A DNA stretch of 25,462 nucleotides from a virus, in IMG/VR virus record IMGVR_UViG_3300048791_000031, positions 1-25,462 of that record, one strand, 5' to 3'. The translations under genes and the position numbers were made by a program. Positions 14,795 to 22,345 of the stretch are shown here, one piece after another. Each line of letters opens with the position of its first letter. Position 1 is the stretch's first letter. The notes beneath the pieces were generated by a model. That model had not been told where the DNA came from, ran no database searches, and saw nothing but the letters and a program-made list of their open reading frames with translations.

Positions 14795-16564
14795 TTAGAA
14801 CACGTTGGTAGCGCCGAACTTGCCCAGGCCGGTGATGAAGGCGATGAGGTTTGGCGTCTTAACCGCGAGCACCTCTTCGGAGAATACGCCGAAGGGATAC
14901 TTACGGCTGGTCTGCGCGAACTCGATGCCGTAGGTGTCGCGCCGCACAAAGACGCCGCGCGTTTCGCCGAGGCGAGAGTTCGCATAGGTCTCCTGGAGCT
15001 TGTCGACGTCGAACAGAATCGTGCCAGCAGGCAAGTACGGATGCTGGATCACGTCGACGAACTCACCCCCAGGCAGGCCGAAGATGTTGTGGTACTGAGC
15101 CACCCGGCCATTGACCGAGATCCCGGATCCGTCGCCCTTGTCGCCGCCGTTCGGGAAGAAATAGTTGATCGCCGTGGAGCTGCTCGAGCCGACCATGAAA
15201 GCCGACCGGAAAGCAGGCACCTGGTCCGTCGAGAGATAGATCTTCGTCGGGCCGGTCAAAGCCGCCTGTTGGATCTGGAAGAGGACTGAGTCGATCTCGG
15301 TGATCGATCCGACCAGGCCGCCGTTGGTGAGCCCGGCGCCGTGGTTGTTCCAGCCGTTCGAGCCGATCGCGGTGCCGAAGGAATTCAAGTTGAACGTGGG
15401 CACCGGCAAGCCGGTCATGTAGGCCGTGTTCGAGGCGATGGTCAGTATGCCGTCCATGTCGAGCGGGTTCGTCGAGAGGTCGGTGGCGAAGCCAGCGTAG
15501 CCGCCCGAACCCGCATAAGCCGCGGTCTGGGTGCCCTGCGTCTGACCGTAGATGTTGACCCAGGAATTGCCGACCGTGATCGCGGTGAGCTTGGCGCTCG
15601 CCGCCGCCGGGGTGAAGGTCGTGTTGGTATTGATTTCCACGAACCAGGCGTAGCCCCAGGCACCAGCCTGCGGGGTGCATGAGAAGGTCACGGTCTTGGT
15701 TCCGGAGACCGTAGGCCCGACCACGTTCGAAGCCGCCGAGACGATCGCCGTGCCGCCGTTGATCACATCCGAGGAGCCGTCGGCATTGGTCCGGAGATAC
15801 TGCGTCGTGATGCCGAGCGAAACCGTGTTGTTCGGATTGATGGCCGCGCGGTAGTTGAGCGCCACAGCGTAAGCCGCCGCGTAGGAGCCGACCGGAAGCA
15901 CACCGGTGACGTAACTCGCGTTGTTGAGCGAGGACAGAACTCCGGTCGGGGTGTTGGTCGTGGTGATCTGCAGCGCACCGTTCGAGGCCGTGGTTCCGGC
16001 GCCGCCGATGTAGCTGCGCTCCTGCTGCCGGATGAACCGGAGCAGTTGCCACATCTTCCCGTCGCCCAGCGCATCTTCGTAGCCTTCGGACGCCGAGATC
16101 GACTCGTAAGTCACGAAGTCATCGGTGCCGAGGGTCACGTAAGGCGAACTGAAATTGAGCGAGGAGAATTGGCCGTTCGAGTTCGTGTTGCCCTCGGAGA
16201 CGCCGGGGAACTGCTGGGCGGCATCGATGGCCACAACGGCCTTCCACTGCGGCTGCACGCCGTAACCGGCGTTGACCTTATCCCAGCGGGGCGTGGTGTT
16301 CCGGATGTGGGCGAAGATCGGGTCCAGCATGTACGCTGGCGCCCGGAGATCGATGAAGTTCAAGCCCAGGCCCGTGGTGATGCCGGTGGTCGTCGACTCC
16401 TTCACGAGCGACTTGCCGTGCATCTTCACGAACCGGCGCCAGGCGTCCGCGCCGTTTTCAGAGACCAGGCGCTCGATGCGCCCCATGTCGGTCTTTGAAA
16501 CCAGTTGAGAAAACTGCGCCTGCGAAATTCCATTCCAGCCGTCTGACACCGCCGAAGGGTGCAT
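14795..16564 (-). CDS. Major capsid protein (HK97-fold) with surface insertion
   Basis: This 589-residue protein begins at ATG 16564, seven bases after AAAGGAGA. Between the N-arm and the insert are features of HK97-type capsid: a Pro-rich LDPIFAHIRNTTPRWDKV, the E-loop region with GVQPQWKAVVAIDAAQQFPG, and a spine helix GYEDALGDGKMWQLLRFIRQQ (161-181, given here in part: EDALGDGKMWQLLRFIRQ). The P and A domains continue at about 360-585, ending FSEEVLAVKTPNLIAFITG. An insert at about 222-345 is Ser/Thr/Asn-rich beta (YAWFVEINTNTTFTPAAASA), likely an Ig-like decoration on the capsid surface. Typical capsid subunits are 300-400 residues. The place after the protease/scaffold gene, the strong leader and the terminator all agree. 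Cleavage by the upstream protease is expected, but I cannot locate the site. Confidence 0.78.
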   Translation of the reverse strand: MHPSAVSDGWNGISQAQFSQLVSKTDMGRIERLVSENGADAWRRFVKMHGKSLVKESTTTGITTGLGLNFIDLRAPAYMLDPIFAHIRNTTPRWDKVNAGYGVQPQWKAVVAIDAAQQFPGVSEGNTNSNGQFSSLNFSSPYVTLGTDDFVTYESISASEGYEDALGDGKMWQLLRFIRQQERSYIGGAGTTASNGALQITTTNTPTGVLSSLNNASYVTGVLPVGSYAAAYAVALNYRAAINPNNTVSLGITTQYLRTNADGSSDVINGGTAIVSAASNVVGPTVSGTKTVTFSCTPQAGAWGYAWFVEINTNTTFTPAAASAKLTAITVGNSWVNIYGQTQGTQTAAYAGSGGYAGFATDLSTNPLDMDGILTIASNTAYMTGLPVPTFNLNSFGTAIGSNGWNNHGAGLTNGGLVGSITEIDSVLFQIQQAALTGPTKIYLSTDQVPAFRSAFMVGSSSSTAINYFFPNGGDKGDGSGISVNGRVAQYHNIFGLPGGEFVDVIQHPYLPAGTILFDVDKLQETYANSRLGETRGVFVRRDTYGIEFAQTSRKYPFGVFSEEVLAVKTPNLIAFITGLGKFGATNVF

Positions 16565-16618
16565 GGGTATTCTCCTTTACCGGCGGTGTGAATTCGTCAC
16601 TCGCGCTGGGAGAGCGCG
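16565..16618 (-). promoter_or_regulatory. Leader element of the major capsid gene (shared with tail tube gene)
   Basis: The minus strand has a six-bp hairpin CGCGCT-CTCCC-AGCGCG (16618-16602), then GAGTGACG, CGCCGG, AAAGGAGA and the capsid ATG. The 12-mer CTCCCAGCGCGA (16612-16601) is identical to one before the tail tube gene (12022-12011). It may stabilise or process the mRNA or be a protein-binding site. Nothing resembling a -10 box is clear. Confidence 0.55.
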
Positions 16619-16632
16619 TCCTGCAAAAACCG

Positions 16633-18228
16633 TTACTTGGCGATGAGTTCGCCGAACTGCTCGTCGACCGTGAGGCCCTTTTCAACCACGCCGGCGCCGG
16701 TATGAGGCAGCGTCTGCGCTGCAGGCGTCGTCGCGATCTTCTTCTCGAGCGCGTCGACCTTGACCAGGATCGGACCCAGGGCAGCCGTAACCGCCTTGGT
16801 GATCGGGTCGGCGGCATCCGCGGCGGCATCGGCGGCGATCTGCGCAGCCTTCTCGGCCTCGCTCTTTCCATCGCCCTCGGGCTCCTCGCCCGCGCCGGCA
16901 TCCTTGGCGGCCTTCATGCACTTCTCGCAGTGATCCATCATCGCCTGGTGCGCCTTCAGAATCGGGTGATCCTTGGCGAGCTGGCCCTCGAGCTTTTCGT
17001 GAAGGGCCTTGTGCATTTCCATGTGCTTTTCGAGGTGCTCATGGATCGTTTTCGCTGCCTTGGTGAGACCGGCCTGATCGGTGATCTTCATCGCCTTTGC
17101 TCCTTTGCCGCCCTGCGCGGCCAATTCGTCTGCTTCCTCGGTCGCCATGTCCTTAAACTCGGCGAGGAGGACCAGCCAGGCCTCCCGCATTCCCTCGGGT
17201 ACCTTGCTGTCGTCGCCTTCCATTTCCCGCTCGAATTCGGTCTGCTGGCAGAGCCAATGGAGGCTTTCGAGGAGGTCAGCCAACCACCCGACCTCGTACA
17301 TCCCTTTTTTCAAAGCGATCTTAGCACAGGCGCGCGCGATGGCGGCCTTGTCGGCCTCCGATGCCTCGATGCCGTGCGCCTCGGCAGCAGCCAGTATCTT
17401 TTTCTTTGCCTTGGCTTTCTCATCCACGCTCATGCCCTCGGTCTGCTCAAAACGGGCGAGGGCGTTGCGTATATGCGACTTCGTCTTTTCGTCGTCGCCG
17501 GGGAACTTGATCGGGAGCTTCCAGGTCGACGTATCCTCGGGATCCCCGACGTGCGCAAAACAATCCGCGGTGAGGGCGACACCGTCGACCGTCTTGGTTT
17601 TCTTCTCCTTCATGAGTTCGAGCAGCGAGCCGAGTTGGCGCTCCATCTTCTCAATGCGGAGCTCTCCGGCCGCCGGGATGGCCAGGGCCACAGCTTCAGT
17701 CGTGCCGTTCGACTTCCGCAGTTCGACGGTGCGGCCCTTCATGGTTTCGACCAGAGCCGAGGGCAGGCAGGGAGAATCTACTGCTGAAACTTCGGCCGGG
17801 TCAGCGACGTACCGTTTGCAGCCTTTGTGCACCGGATCCGGGACCAGGTCGCCAACATAGGCGCCGCCCTGCGAGAAGCCGATGAGCACTCCCTTTTTGA
17901 ACTTCTGAATGGCAACGGGCTCGACGACGTTAAAGCCCATTTTGATGGTCTTGTTGGTATCGTCGAACTCGATGGTCCGGCCCGCGCCGATGGCGATCAG
18001 TTGGTGCATTTCGCGCATCGGCATGATCGAGGGCTCCATGCCCTCGACAGCCGAGGTCAGCTTAAACATGCTGGTGACCTTGGCCTGGTAATAGGGCTTT
18101 GTGCCGGCGTAGTCGCAGACTTCGTTTTCGAGGTCCGGCTGCTCGGCCGTGACCACCCCGAAAACGTTGAGCGAGCCGTCGCCCTGCTCTTCCATCTTGG
18201 TCAACGGAACAAATTTCTGGAGCTTCAT
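16633..18228 (-). CDS. Prohead protease (XkdF-like) fused to DUF6582-like and scaffold regions
   Basis: Residues 1-155 (from ATG 18228, MKLQKFVPLTKMEEQ) resemble XkdF-like putative serine proteases: FGVVTAEQPDLENEVCDY, REMHQLIAIGAGRT with candidate catalytic His75, VLIGFSQGG with Ser119, and ADPAEVSAVDSPCLP. Residues about 222-300 (HVGDPEDTSTWKLPIKFP, then SHIRNALARFEQTEGMSVDEK) match DUF6582. Then come long helices, including a His/Met/Cys-rich stretch at about 403-456 (HEHLEKHMEMHKALHEKL). A coiled Ala/Lys end (PITKAVTAALGPILVKVDAL) is scaffold-like. The protein would act inside the procapsid, cutting itself, scaffold and capsid protein. A TTG at 18282 extends the frame by 18 residues, but the M19 start gives the typical N-terminus. 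A GGGG about nine bases upstream is a weak ribosome-binding site. Confidence 0.7.
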   Translation of the reverse strand: MKLQKFVPLTKMEEQGDGSLNVFGVVTAEQPDLENEVCDYAGTKPYYQAKVTSMFKLTSAVEGMEPSIMPMREMHQLIAIGAGRTIEFDDTNKTIKMGFNVVEPVAIQKFKKGVLIGFSQGGAYVGDLVPDPVHKGCKRYVADPAEVSAVDSPCLPSALVETMKGRTVELRKSNGTTEAVALAIPAAGELRIEKMERQLGSLLELMKEKKTKTVDGVALTADCFAHVGDPEDTSTWKLPIKFPGDDEKTKSHIRNALARFEQTEGMSVDEKAKAKKKILAAAEAHGIEASEADKAAIARACAKIALKKGMYEVGWLADLLESLHWLCQQTEFEREMEGDDSKVPEGMREAWLVLLAEFKDMATEEADELAAQGGKGAKAMKITDQAGLTKAAKTIHEHLEKHMEMHKALHEKLEGQLAKDHPILKAHQAMMDHCEKCMKAAKDAGAGEEPEGDGKSEAEKAAQIAADAAADAADPITKAVTAALGPILVKVDALEKKIATTPAAQTLPHTGAGVVEKGLTVDEQFGELIAK

Positions 18229-18284
18229 TGCGCGTACCCCGTGAGCCACCAGTGAGACCCATCCCACGCGGATGACCCCCAATG

Positions 18285-18806
18285 CTACCGAATAAACGAA
18301 GCTATCGAATGATAGCCGCCGAACGGAGCGACGGGCTTGATGGCGCCCTTTGCGGCTGGCGTCGCCGCAGGCGTGGGTTCGACCGGGGCGATCGACAGCG
18401 TGCAGCCGATCAGGTCCTCGGCGCTCACGTACCAGCCACCGCCGAAGGCATCGAAAGTGATCGAGTCGCCGACATCGCCGCCGAACGTAACCAGGTCCGC
18501 CTCACCATTGATGCCTTTGGGCGCCGTCTGCACGGTGTACCGAAAGGCATCGAGGGCGATGATCTTCATGGTCGCGCCGTCGCTGCCGTTATCGATCTGC
18601 GAGCCGGCGGCGGGCTGGGCGAGGGTCATCGCCGCTACCTTACCGGCCTTCAAAAAGGCTTTCCCGCCCGGAACAATCGCGCCAGCCTTGGTGTAAAGAG
18701 CTGCGGCGTGATGGTTGACCTCGTCCAGATAGACGGCGGTCTGAATTGCGGAAAGACGATCACCGCCCTGCGCTGGGTTCGGAGCCCGAAAGTTGATCTG
18801 CTGCAT
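18285..18806 (-). CDS. Hypothetical head protein, possible decoration/stabilisation
   Basis: ATG 18806 (MQQINFRAPNPAQGG) is preceded by GGGAGGT seven bases upstream, which chooses this start over the in-frame upstream codon at 18842. The 173-residue product is beta-rich with Gly/Ala runs (GAIVPGGKAFLKAGKVAAMT, GGWYVSAEDLIGCTLS) and has a Pro/Ala linker (VEPTPAATPAAKGA) before a short C-terminal end (FGGYHSIASFIR). It has no membrane segment. Position between small head genes and the protease, and a good ribosome-binding site, fit an abundant capsid accessory protein. No family is recognised. Confidence 0.6.
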   Translation of the reverse strand: MQQINFRAPNPAQGGDRLSAIQTAVYLDEVNHHAAALYTKAGAIVPGGKAFLKAGKVAAMTLAQPAAGSQIDNGSDGATMKIIALDAFRYTVQTAPKGINGEADLVTFGGDVGDSITFDAFGGGWYVSAEDLIGCTLSIAPVEPTPAATPAAKGAIKPVAPFGGYHSIASFIR

Positions 18807-18848
18807 TGGGAATACCTCCCGCTTCGAAGTAAATCGTAGCACGGGGCA

Positions 18849-19148
18849 TTAAACGCCCATTTGGCGGGCGATCCGCCGCAGGCGCTTTCGTTGCCGCCCA
18901 CTGACGCCTCGGGGGCGCCGACTGACCGCCTCGGCTGCGGCCTGATCCCGAATCACCCTGGCACCGCGGTAGAACGAAGCGCGCGCCTTCTCGGCAAGGA
19001 TTGCCACCCGAGCGCGCTCCCGAAACTCCGGATCCGTGACCCGATCGATCAGGTCCTGGGGCATGCCCTCGAGCTGGGCAGGGTCGATCGACCCGTCCTC
19101 GTTGAAAGTCAGCGACCTTTGTTGTTGTTTGTTTTCTGTCGGTTCCAT
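18849..19148 (-). CDS. Small basic hypothetical protein
   Basis: The 99-residue protein starts at ATG 19148 (MEPTENKQQQRSLTFNEDG). Upstream extension to 19208 is possible but would overlap the preceding gene. Acidic and Gln-rich residues at the N-terminus give way to helices (LIDRVTDPEFRERARVAIL) and a very basic C-terminus (SRRPRGVSGRQRKRLRRIAR) that probably binds nucleic acid or other virion proteins. The upstream GGTGG is a weak ribosome-binding site, so coupling from the 86-residue gene 25 bases away is plausible. I cannot name a family. Confidence 0.55.
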   Translation of the reverse strand: MEPTENKQQQRSLTFNEDGSIDPAQLEGMPQDLIDRVTDPEFRERARVAILAEKARASFYRGARVIRDQAAAEAVSRRPRGVSGRQRKRLRRIARQMGV

Positions 19149-19173
19149 CAACCACCGTCCGGCGTTGCTTGTG

Positions 19174-19434
19174 TCAAGCGCCTTTTTTGGGGGATAGGAT
19201 AGGGGCAATCATCTTTCGGCGGTGACCGTTGCCATTGCCGTTGCCGTTCTTGGCTTCCGACGCGCGCAACCGAAAGACCAGGAGCGCCTCCACAAAGGCC
19301 CCGAAGCCAGAGCCCACCTGGTGCGAGCTCATGGCGTGAAGTTCGTAATCAGCCTCGTCCAACCGATCGATGGTGGTCTCGACATCCTTCACAAGACAGG
19401 TTTCGACAACGTGCAGGGCTTTGGGAGCAGCCAT
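19174..19434 (-). CDS. Small hypothetical protein coupled to the portal gene
   Basis: ATG 19434 shares bases with the portal stop (TAATG), so translation is probably coupled. The 86-residue protein has a beta-alpha-beta pattern: LHVVETCLVKDVETTIDRLD, then YELHAMSSHQ and FGAFVEALLVFRLR. It resembles DUF4177-type small domains in outline; this is an inference. The C-terminus carries a (Asn-Gly)4 run followed by HRRKMIAP, and the gene ends at TGA 19174-19176. The (NG)n tract is encoded by imperfect GGCAAT/GGCAAC-like units. A function is not evident. Confidence 0.6.
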   Translation of the reverse strand: MAAPKALHVVETCLVKDVETTIDRLDEADYELHAMSSHQVGSGFGAFVEALLVFRLRASEAKNGNGNGNGHRRKMIAPILSPKKGA

Positions 19435-21743
19435 TAGTCCTCTCCGGCGATCTTCGTGACGGTCAACCAGCAACGGCAGGCAGGGTGCGCACCAGGCGCG
19501 TAGATCATGGGGGCAAACTCGTAGCCGGCTGGGACCGGACCGAGCATCGCAAAGCTGGCGCAGAGCGGGCAACACCCAAGGTCCATGACGGTCCACTGGT
19601 ACTCGAGGACCATTCCCGAGGTCAGCCACGCGTTGAGGTGGCCGAACGTTTGCTGCCGGGCGATTTCATTGTCGGCGATCAGTTCCCCGTGCTCGGGCGT
19701 CCAGACCACACTGGCCTGAAGCACCGCCTCGAGCTGCTGGGGCGTCCAGTCCTCGGCGACGGCCTGCTTCAAGGTCGCCAGTACGCTGTCCTTCGCGGTG
19801 GTTGAGATCGCCCAGGCTGGCGCCGTGGCTTCCGTGAGCGAGCCGTCCTCCTCAAGATCAAAGCCGACCATCTGGGCTGCGCGCTCGTCCGCGGCCTGCT
19901 TTGCCTTCGGCAGCGCGTCGGCCAGCGTGCTCTGGAGTGAGGCCCCCAGGTTCGCCGCGGCCTGGTAGGCGCCGGCATGCACACCTTCCTGGGCTGCAAC
20001 CTCGAGGTAGGGCGCTGAGAGCCCGTAGAGCGTCTCATAGTCCCAGCCAAGCAAAGAGATTAGTTCGGCGAGCCGACGGTCGCGGTCCTCGGTCGAATCG
20101 GCGTCTTTATAAAGTGTTCCACGTGAAACCTTTAGGTAAGCGCCGAACTCCTGCGCAGCCTTTTTCGAGACCCGCATCTTCTGATCAGCCAGGAACTTCT
20201 TCAGCTGGCGCGCGAAGTCGTTCCTGGCCTGCCGGCTGCGGGGGGTCAGATCCCCAGCACGGGCCTTCATGGCGGCGATCTTCCGGACCTTGGCCGGCCG
20301 CGCGGCATCAATCGGGGGCTCGTCCTCGTCCTCATCTTCTCCGGGCCCAGCCCCAGGCTTCGCAGCTAGGGCCTGCGCGATGGACATCCAGCCGCTGGGC
20401 GTCATGGTACCGAGCTCATTGGCCTGTGCCTCGGGCCGTGGATCGTCGCCGCGGGCTTCCCGGATCTCGTTGATGCTGTAGGCCAGATTCTTGAGATAAA
20501 TGCCGTCAACCGTCGCCTGCTTCACGGGGTCCATTTCCCGCTCATCCAGGAACGCGAACTCGACGTCGTCGAGCTTCATCTGGCGCTCGATCACCTGGCC
20601 GTTTATGACATTCTCGATGTGCTTCAGGTAGGGTTCAAGCCCCTCGATTTGGGCGACATCCGAGGATTCCTTCGCGGTGCCCCGGTTGACCTGTTTGATC
20701 AGGTTCTGCGGCGAGATCGAAAAGGCGTACGCAACCACCCGGATCAGGTAGTCGTCGGTGACGTCGGTCAGCGCCTCGTGCTTGGTCATCACGGGCTCGT
20801 GCTTCGCGTCTGGGACCATGATCATCCGGCGCTTCATTTTCAGGTTGCCGGCCAGCATGGAATCGAACCACTTTTGAAAGTCCTTGATCTGCTGGGCTGT
20901 CCAGCCGTCCGGCATGGGCAGCAGGCCCTCGGGAACGTTGCCGGAAACGTAGTAATCGCGCAAGAACTGCTGGCGGTTCGCGCCGATCGAGAGCGTCGTG
21001 ATGATCTGCTCCACCGGCCCGAAGCCCCAGCGGGAGTTGACCCGAGGATTCCGCGGCGAGTAAATGAGCTGGTCGACCGAGTACTTCTTCTCGGCAGCCG
21101 AGGCGGCGACGTTGGCTGTGGGGATCCCCAGAATGATCTGCTGGTAGGCCGGCGAGGGGGGCTGGGGGATAAAGCCGAACTGGTCGAGGAGAGGCGTGAT
21201 GGTAGCACCCGAGACCAGGCGCAGAGAGAGCACGTCGCCGCCGATTGATTTCATAGGATAGATGGTCGGGGCGTCAAAGACCAGGAGTTCCTCGAGCCAC
21301 ATCCGGATCCAAAGGTCGAAGCTGTGCACGCCGTCGGGGAACTTCAGCAGGCTCGTGACCTTGGCGACGTTAGCATTTTTCAGATTGCGATCGGCTGCGG
21401 CCTTCTTCGTTTCACCAGGCTGCGCTTTGACTCGGATAGCCCAGGGGCGGTTTACCACCTGGTCCTTCCGGGTCTCGATCATCAGCCGACAGAGGTCGAA
21501 GGAGTTCGAGACGTTCCAGAGCTGGGGGAACTTGATCGCGACGTCGCCGCGAGGAGTGAACTGCAGGTTGATGCCAGGTGTGAAGTCCCACTGCCGGAGC
21601 CCGACGCCGAGCTGCAACGTGGGTCGAATGGGATTCTGAGGGCTCGCCCAGGAGCCGGGCTGAACCCCGTCGATCAGATTGCCAGCAGGGCGGAAAACCG
21701 GAGAGAAAGCGTCGACGATCGTTTTGACAAGGTTGCTGCTCAT
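19434..21743 (-). CDS. Portal protein fused to MuF-like head morphogenesis domain
   Basis: At 769 residues this is much longer than a plain HK97-type portal (about 400-500). The portal part includes TRKDQVVNRPWAIRVK, FDLWIRMWLEELLVFDAP, QQFLRDYYVSGNVPEGLLP and YAFSISPQNLIKQVNRGTAK, a phrase typical of this family. After an acidic linker (GEDEDEDEPPID, about 470) comes a MuF-like helical region with NDFARQLKKFLADQKMRVSK, then a C-terminal Cys/His cluster: Cys724-Cys725-x2-Cys728 and His753-x2-Cys756-x-Cys758 (APGAHPACRCW). That is the conserved MuF-type ending. The portal ring is the DNA channel at one vertex; MuF-like domains enter with the DNA in some phages. Upstream is AGGAGGAG at a long distance. 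The parS-like site at 20115-20130 is inside this gene. Confidence 0.82.
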   Translation of the reverse strand: MSSNLVKTIVDAFSPVFRPAGNLIDGVQPGSWASPQNPIRPTLQLGVGLRQWDFTPGINLQFTPRGDVAIKFPQLWNVSNSFDLCRLMIETRKDQVVNRPWAIRVKAQPGETKKAAADRNLKNANVAKVTSLLKFPDGVHSFDLWIRMWLEELLVFDAPTIYPMKSIGGDVLSLRLVSGATITPLLDQFGFIPQPPSPAYQQIILGIPTANVAASAAEKKYSVDQLIYSPRNPRVNSRWGFGPVEQIITTLSIGANRQQFLRDYYVSGNVPEGLLPMPDGWTAQQIKDFQKWFDSMLAGNLKMKRRMIMVPDAKHEPVMTKHEALTDVTDDYLIRVVAYAFSISPQNLIKQVNRGTAKESSDVAQIEGLEPYLKHIENVINGQVIERQMKLDDVEFAFLDEREMDPVKQATVDGIYLKNLAYSINEIREARGDDPRPEAQANELGTMTPSGWMSIAQALAAKPGAGPGEDEDEDEPPIDAARPAKVRKIAAMKARAGDLTPRSRQARNDFARQLKKFLADQKMRVSKKAAQEFGAYLKVSRGTLYKDADSTEDRDRRLAELISLLGWDYETLYGLSAPYLEVAAQEGVHAGAYQAAANLGASLQSTLADALPKAKQAADERAAQMVGFDLEEDGSLTEATAPAWAISTTAKDSVLATLKQAVAEDWTPQQLEAVLQASVVWTPEHGELIADNEIARQQTFGHLNAWLTSGMVLEYQWTVMDLGCCPLCASFAMLGPVPAGYEFAPMIYAPGAHPACRCWLTVTKIAGED
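20115..20130. promoter_or_regulatory. parS-like ParB binding site inside the portal gene
   Basis: TGTTCCACGTGAAACC differs from the bacterial chromosomal parS consensus TGTTNCACGTGAAACA only in the last base, and its 14-bp core GTTCCACGTGAAAC fits the consensus completely. A chance match of this quality in 25 kb is unlikely, on the order of one in a thousand. On the coding strand it spans GTT-TCA-CGT-GGA-ACA (Val-Ser-Arg-Gly-Thr), in a run of AT-ending codons unlike the rest of the gene. Whether ParB binds it is not shown. Confidence 0.5.
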
Positions 21744-21781
21744 CTCTCCGGTCTCCTCCTATTGCACGGGGCGAGGCCAGT

Positions 21782-22342
21782 TTACTTCTTCGCCGCAGCC
21801 GGTGCGTTCGGCGCTGGATAAAAAGCCAGCGACAGGCCGAAGGTGTTCACGGGGTTCGGTTCGCCGATCGTGAAAGCGACCGTCTCGGTCACCGTGCTCC
21901 CATCGGGGGCCGTGGCCGTGACGGTGATGTCGTCGGGGGTGCCGACGGCGTCATTCGTCGAATCGGTGATGAGGAACTGCTGGACCAGCGGAACCTGACC
22001 GCCGGTCACGTCGACCGCTGCCGGCGCAATCGTGATGTTCGCGTCGTCCGAGCTGACCGAGGGAGAGAAGGTGTAGGGTGGGGCTCCTGCGGGCACCACG
22101 TACGGGGCGCCGTTTTCGAGGAGCTGGGCAACGAGTTGCGCGCTGCCGCCGAGCGGAAGTGAAGTGATCGGAAGTACTGGTGAGGACATACCATCTCCTG
22201 TATACAGAGTTAGTTGCAAGGTGAATTTGTGCGGAGCGACCTCGCGCCTGATTGCGCGGACCTCGCGCAATACGGCACGCATTTCGCGGAGAAGCTGCTC
22301 CAGGAGTCGTTCTGACCTGATCAAAACGTGCTCTTCTGACAT
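21782..22342 (-). CDS. Ig-like head or fibre protein with likely internal start
   Basis: The long form (186 residues) starts at ATG 22342 after GGAGGAG. Residues 1-36 are an Arg/Glu-rich helix (SERLLEQLLREMRAVLREVR), probably a coiled coil. Residues 52-165 form an Ig-like beta-domain (LPLGGSAQLVAQLLENGAPY, then DITVTATAPDGSTVTETVAF). Within the frame ATG 22189 is preceded by AGGAG at ideal spacing (AGGAGATGGTATG), which would give a 135-residue form lacking the helix. The gene stands just upstream of the portal, with its stop (TAA 21782-21784) 38 bases from the portal start. A decoration, fibre or membrane-facing role is possible; none is proven. Confidence 0.6.
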   Translation of the reverse strand: MSEEHVLIRSERLLEQLLREMRAVLREVRAIRREVAPHKFTLQLTLYTGDGMSSPVLPITSLPLGGSAQLVAQLLENGAPYVVPAGAPPYTFSPSVSSDDANITIAPAAVDVTGGQVPLVQQFLITDSTNDAVGTPDDITVTATAPDGSTVTETVAFTIGEPNPVNTFGLSLAFYPAPNAPAAAKK

Positions 22343-22345
22343 ACG

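Noticed and set aside
16495-17787. Long plus-strand ORF opposite the protease/scaffold gene
   Set aside because: It is an antisense shadow of the XkdF-like gene; the Leu-rich sequence mirrors Lys/Glu-rich codons on the other strand.
19176-19200. Possible frameshift at the A6 run linking the 86-residue gene to the next frame
   Set aside because: The phase does not give a X XXY YYZ heptamer; joining would need a +1 slip, and the downstream gene has its own ATG at 19148.
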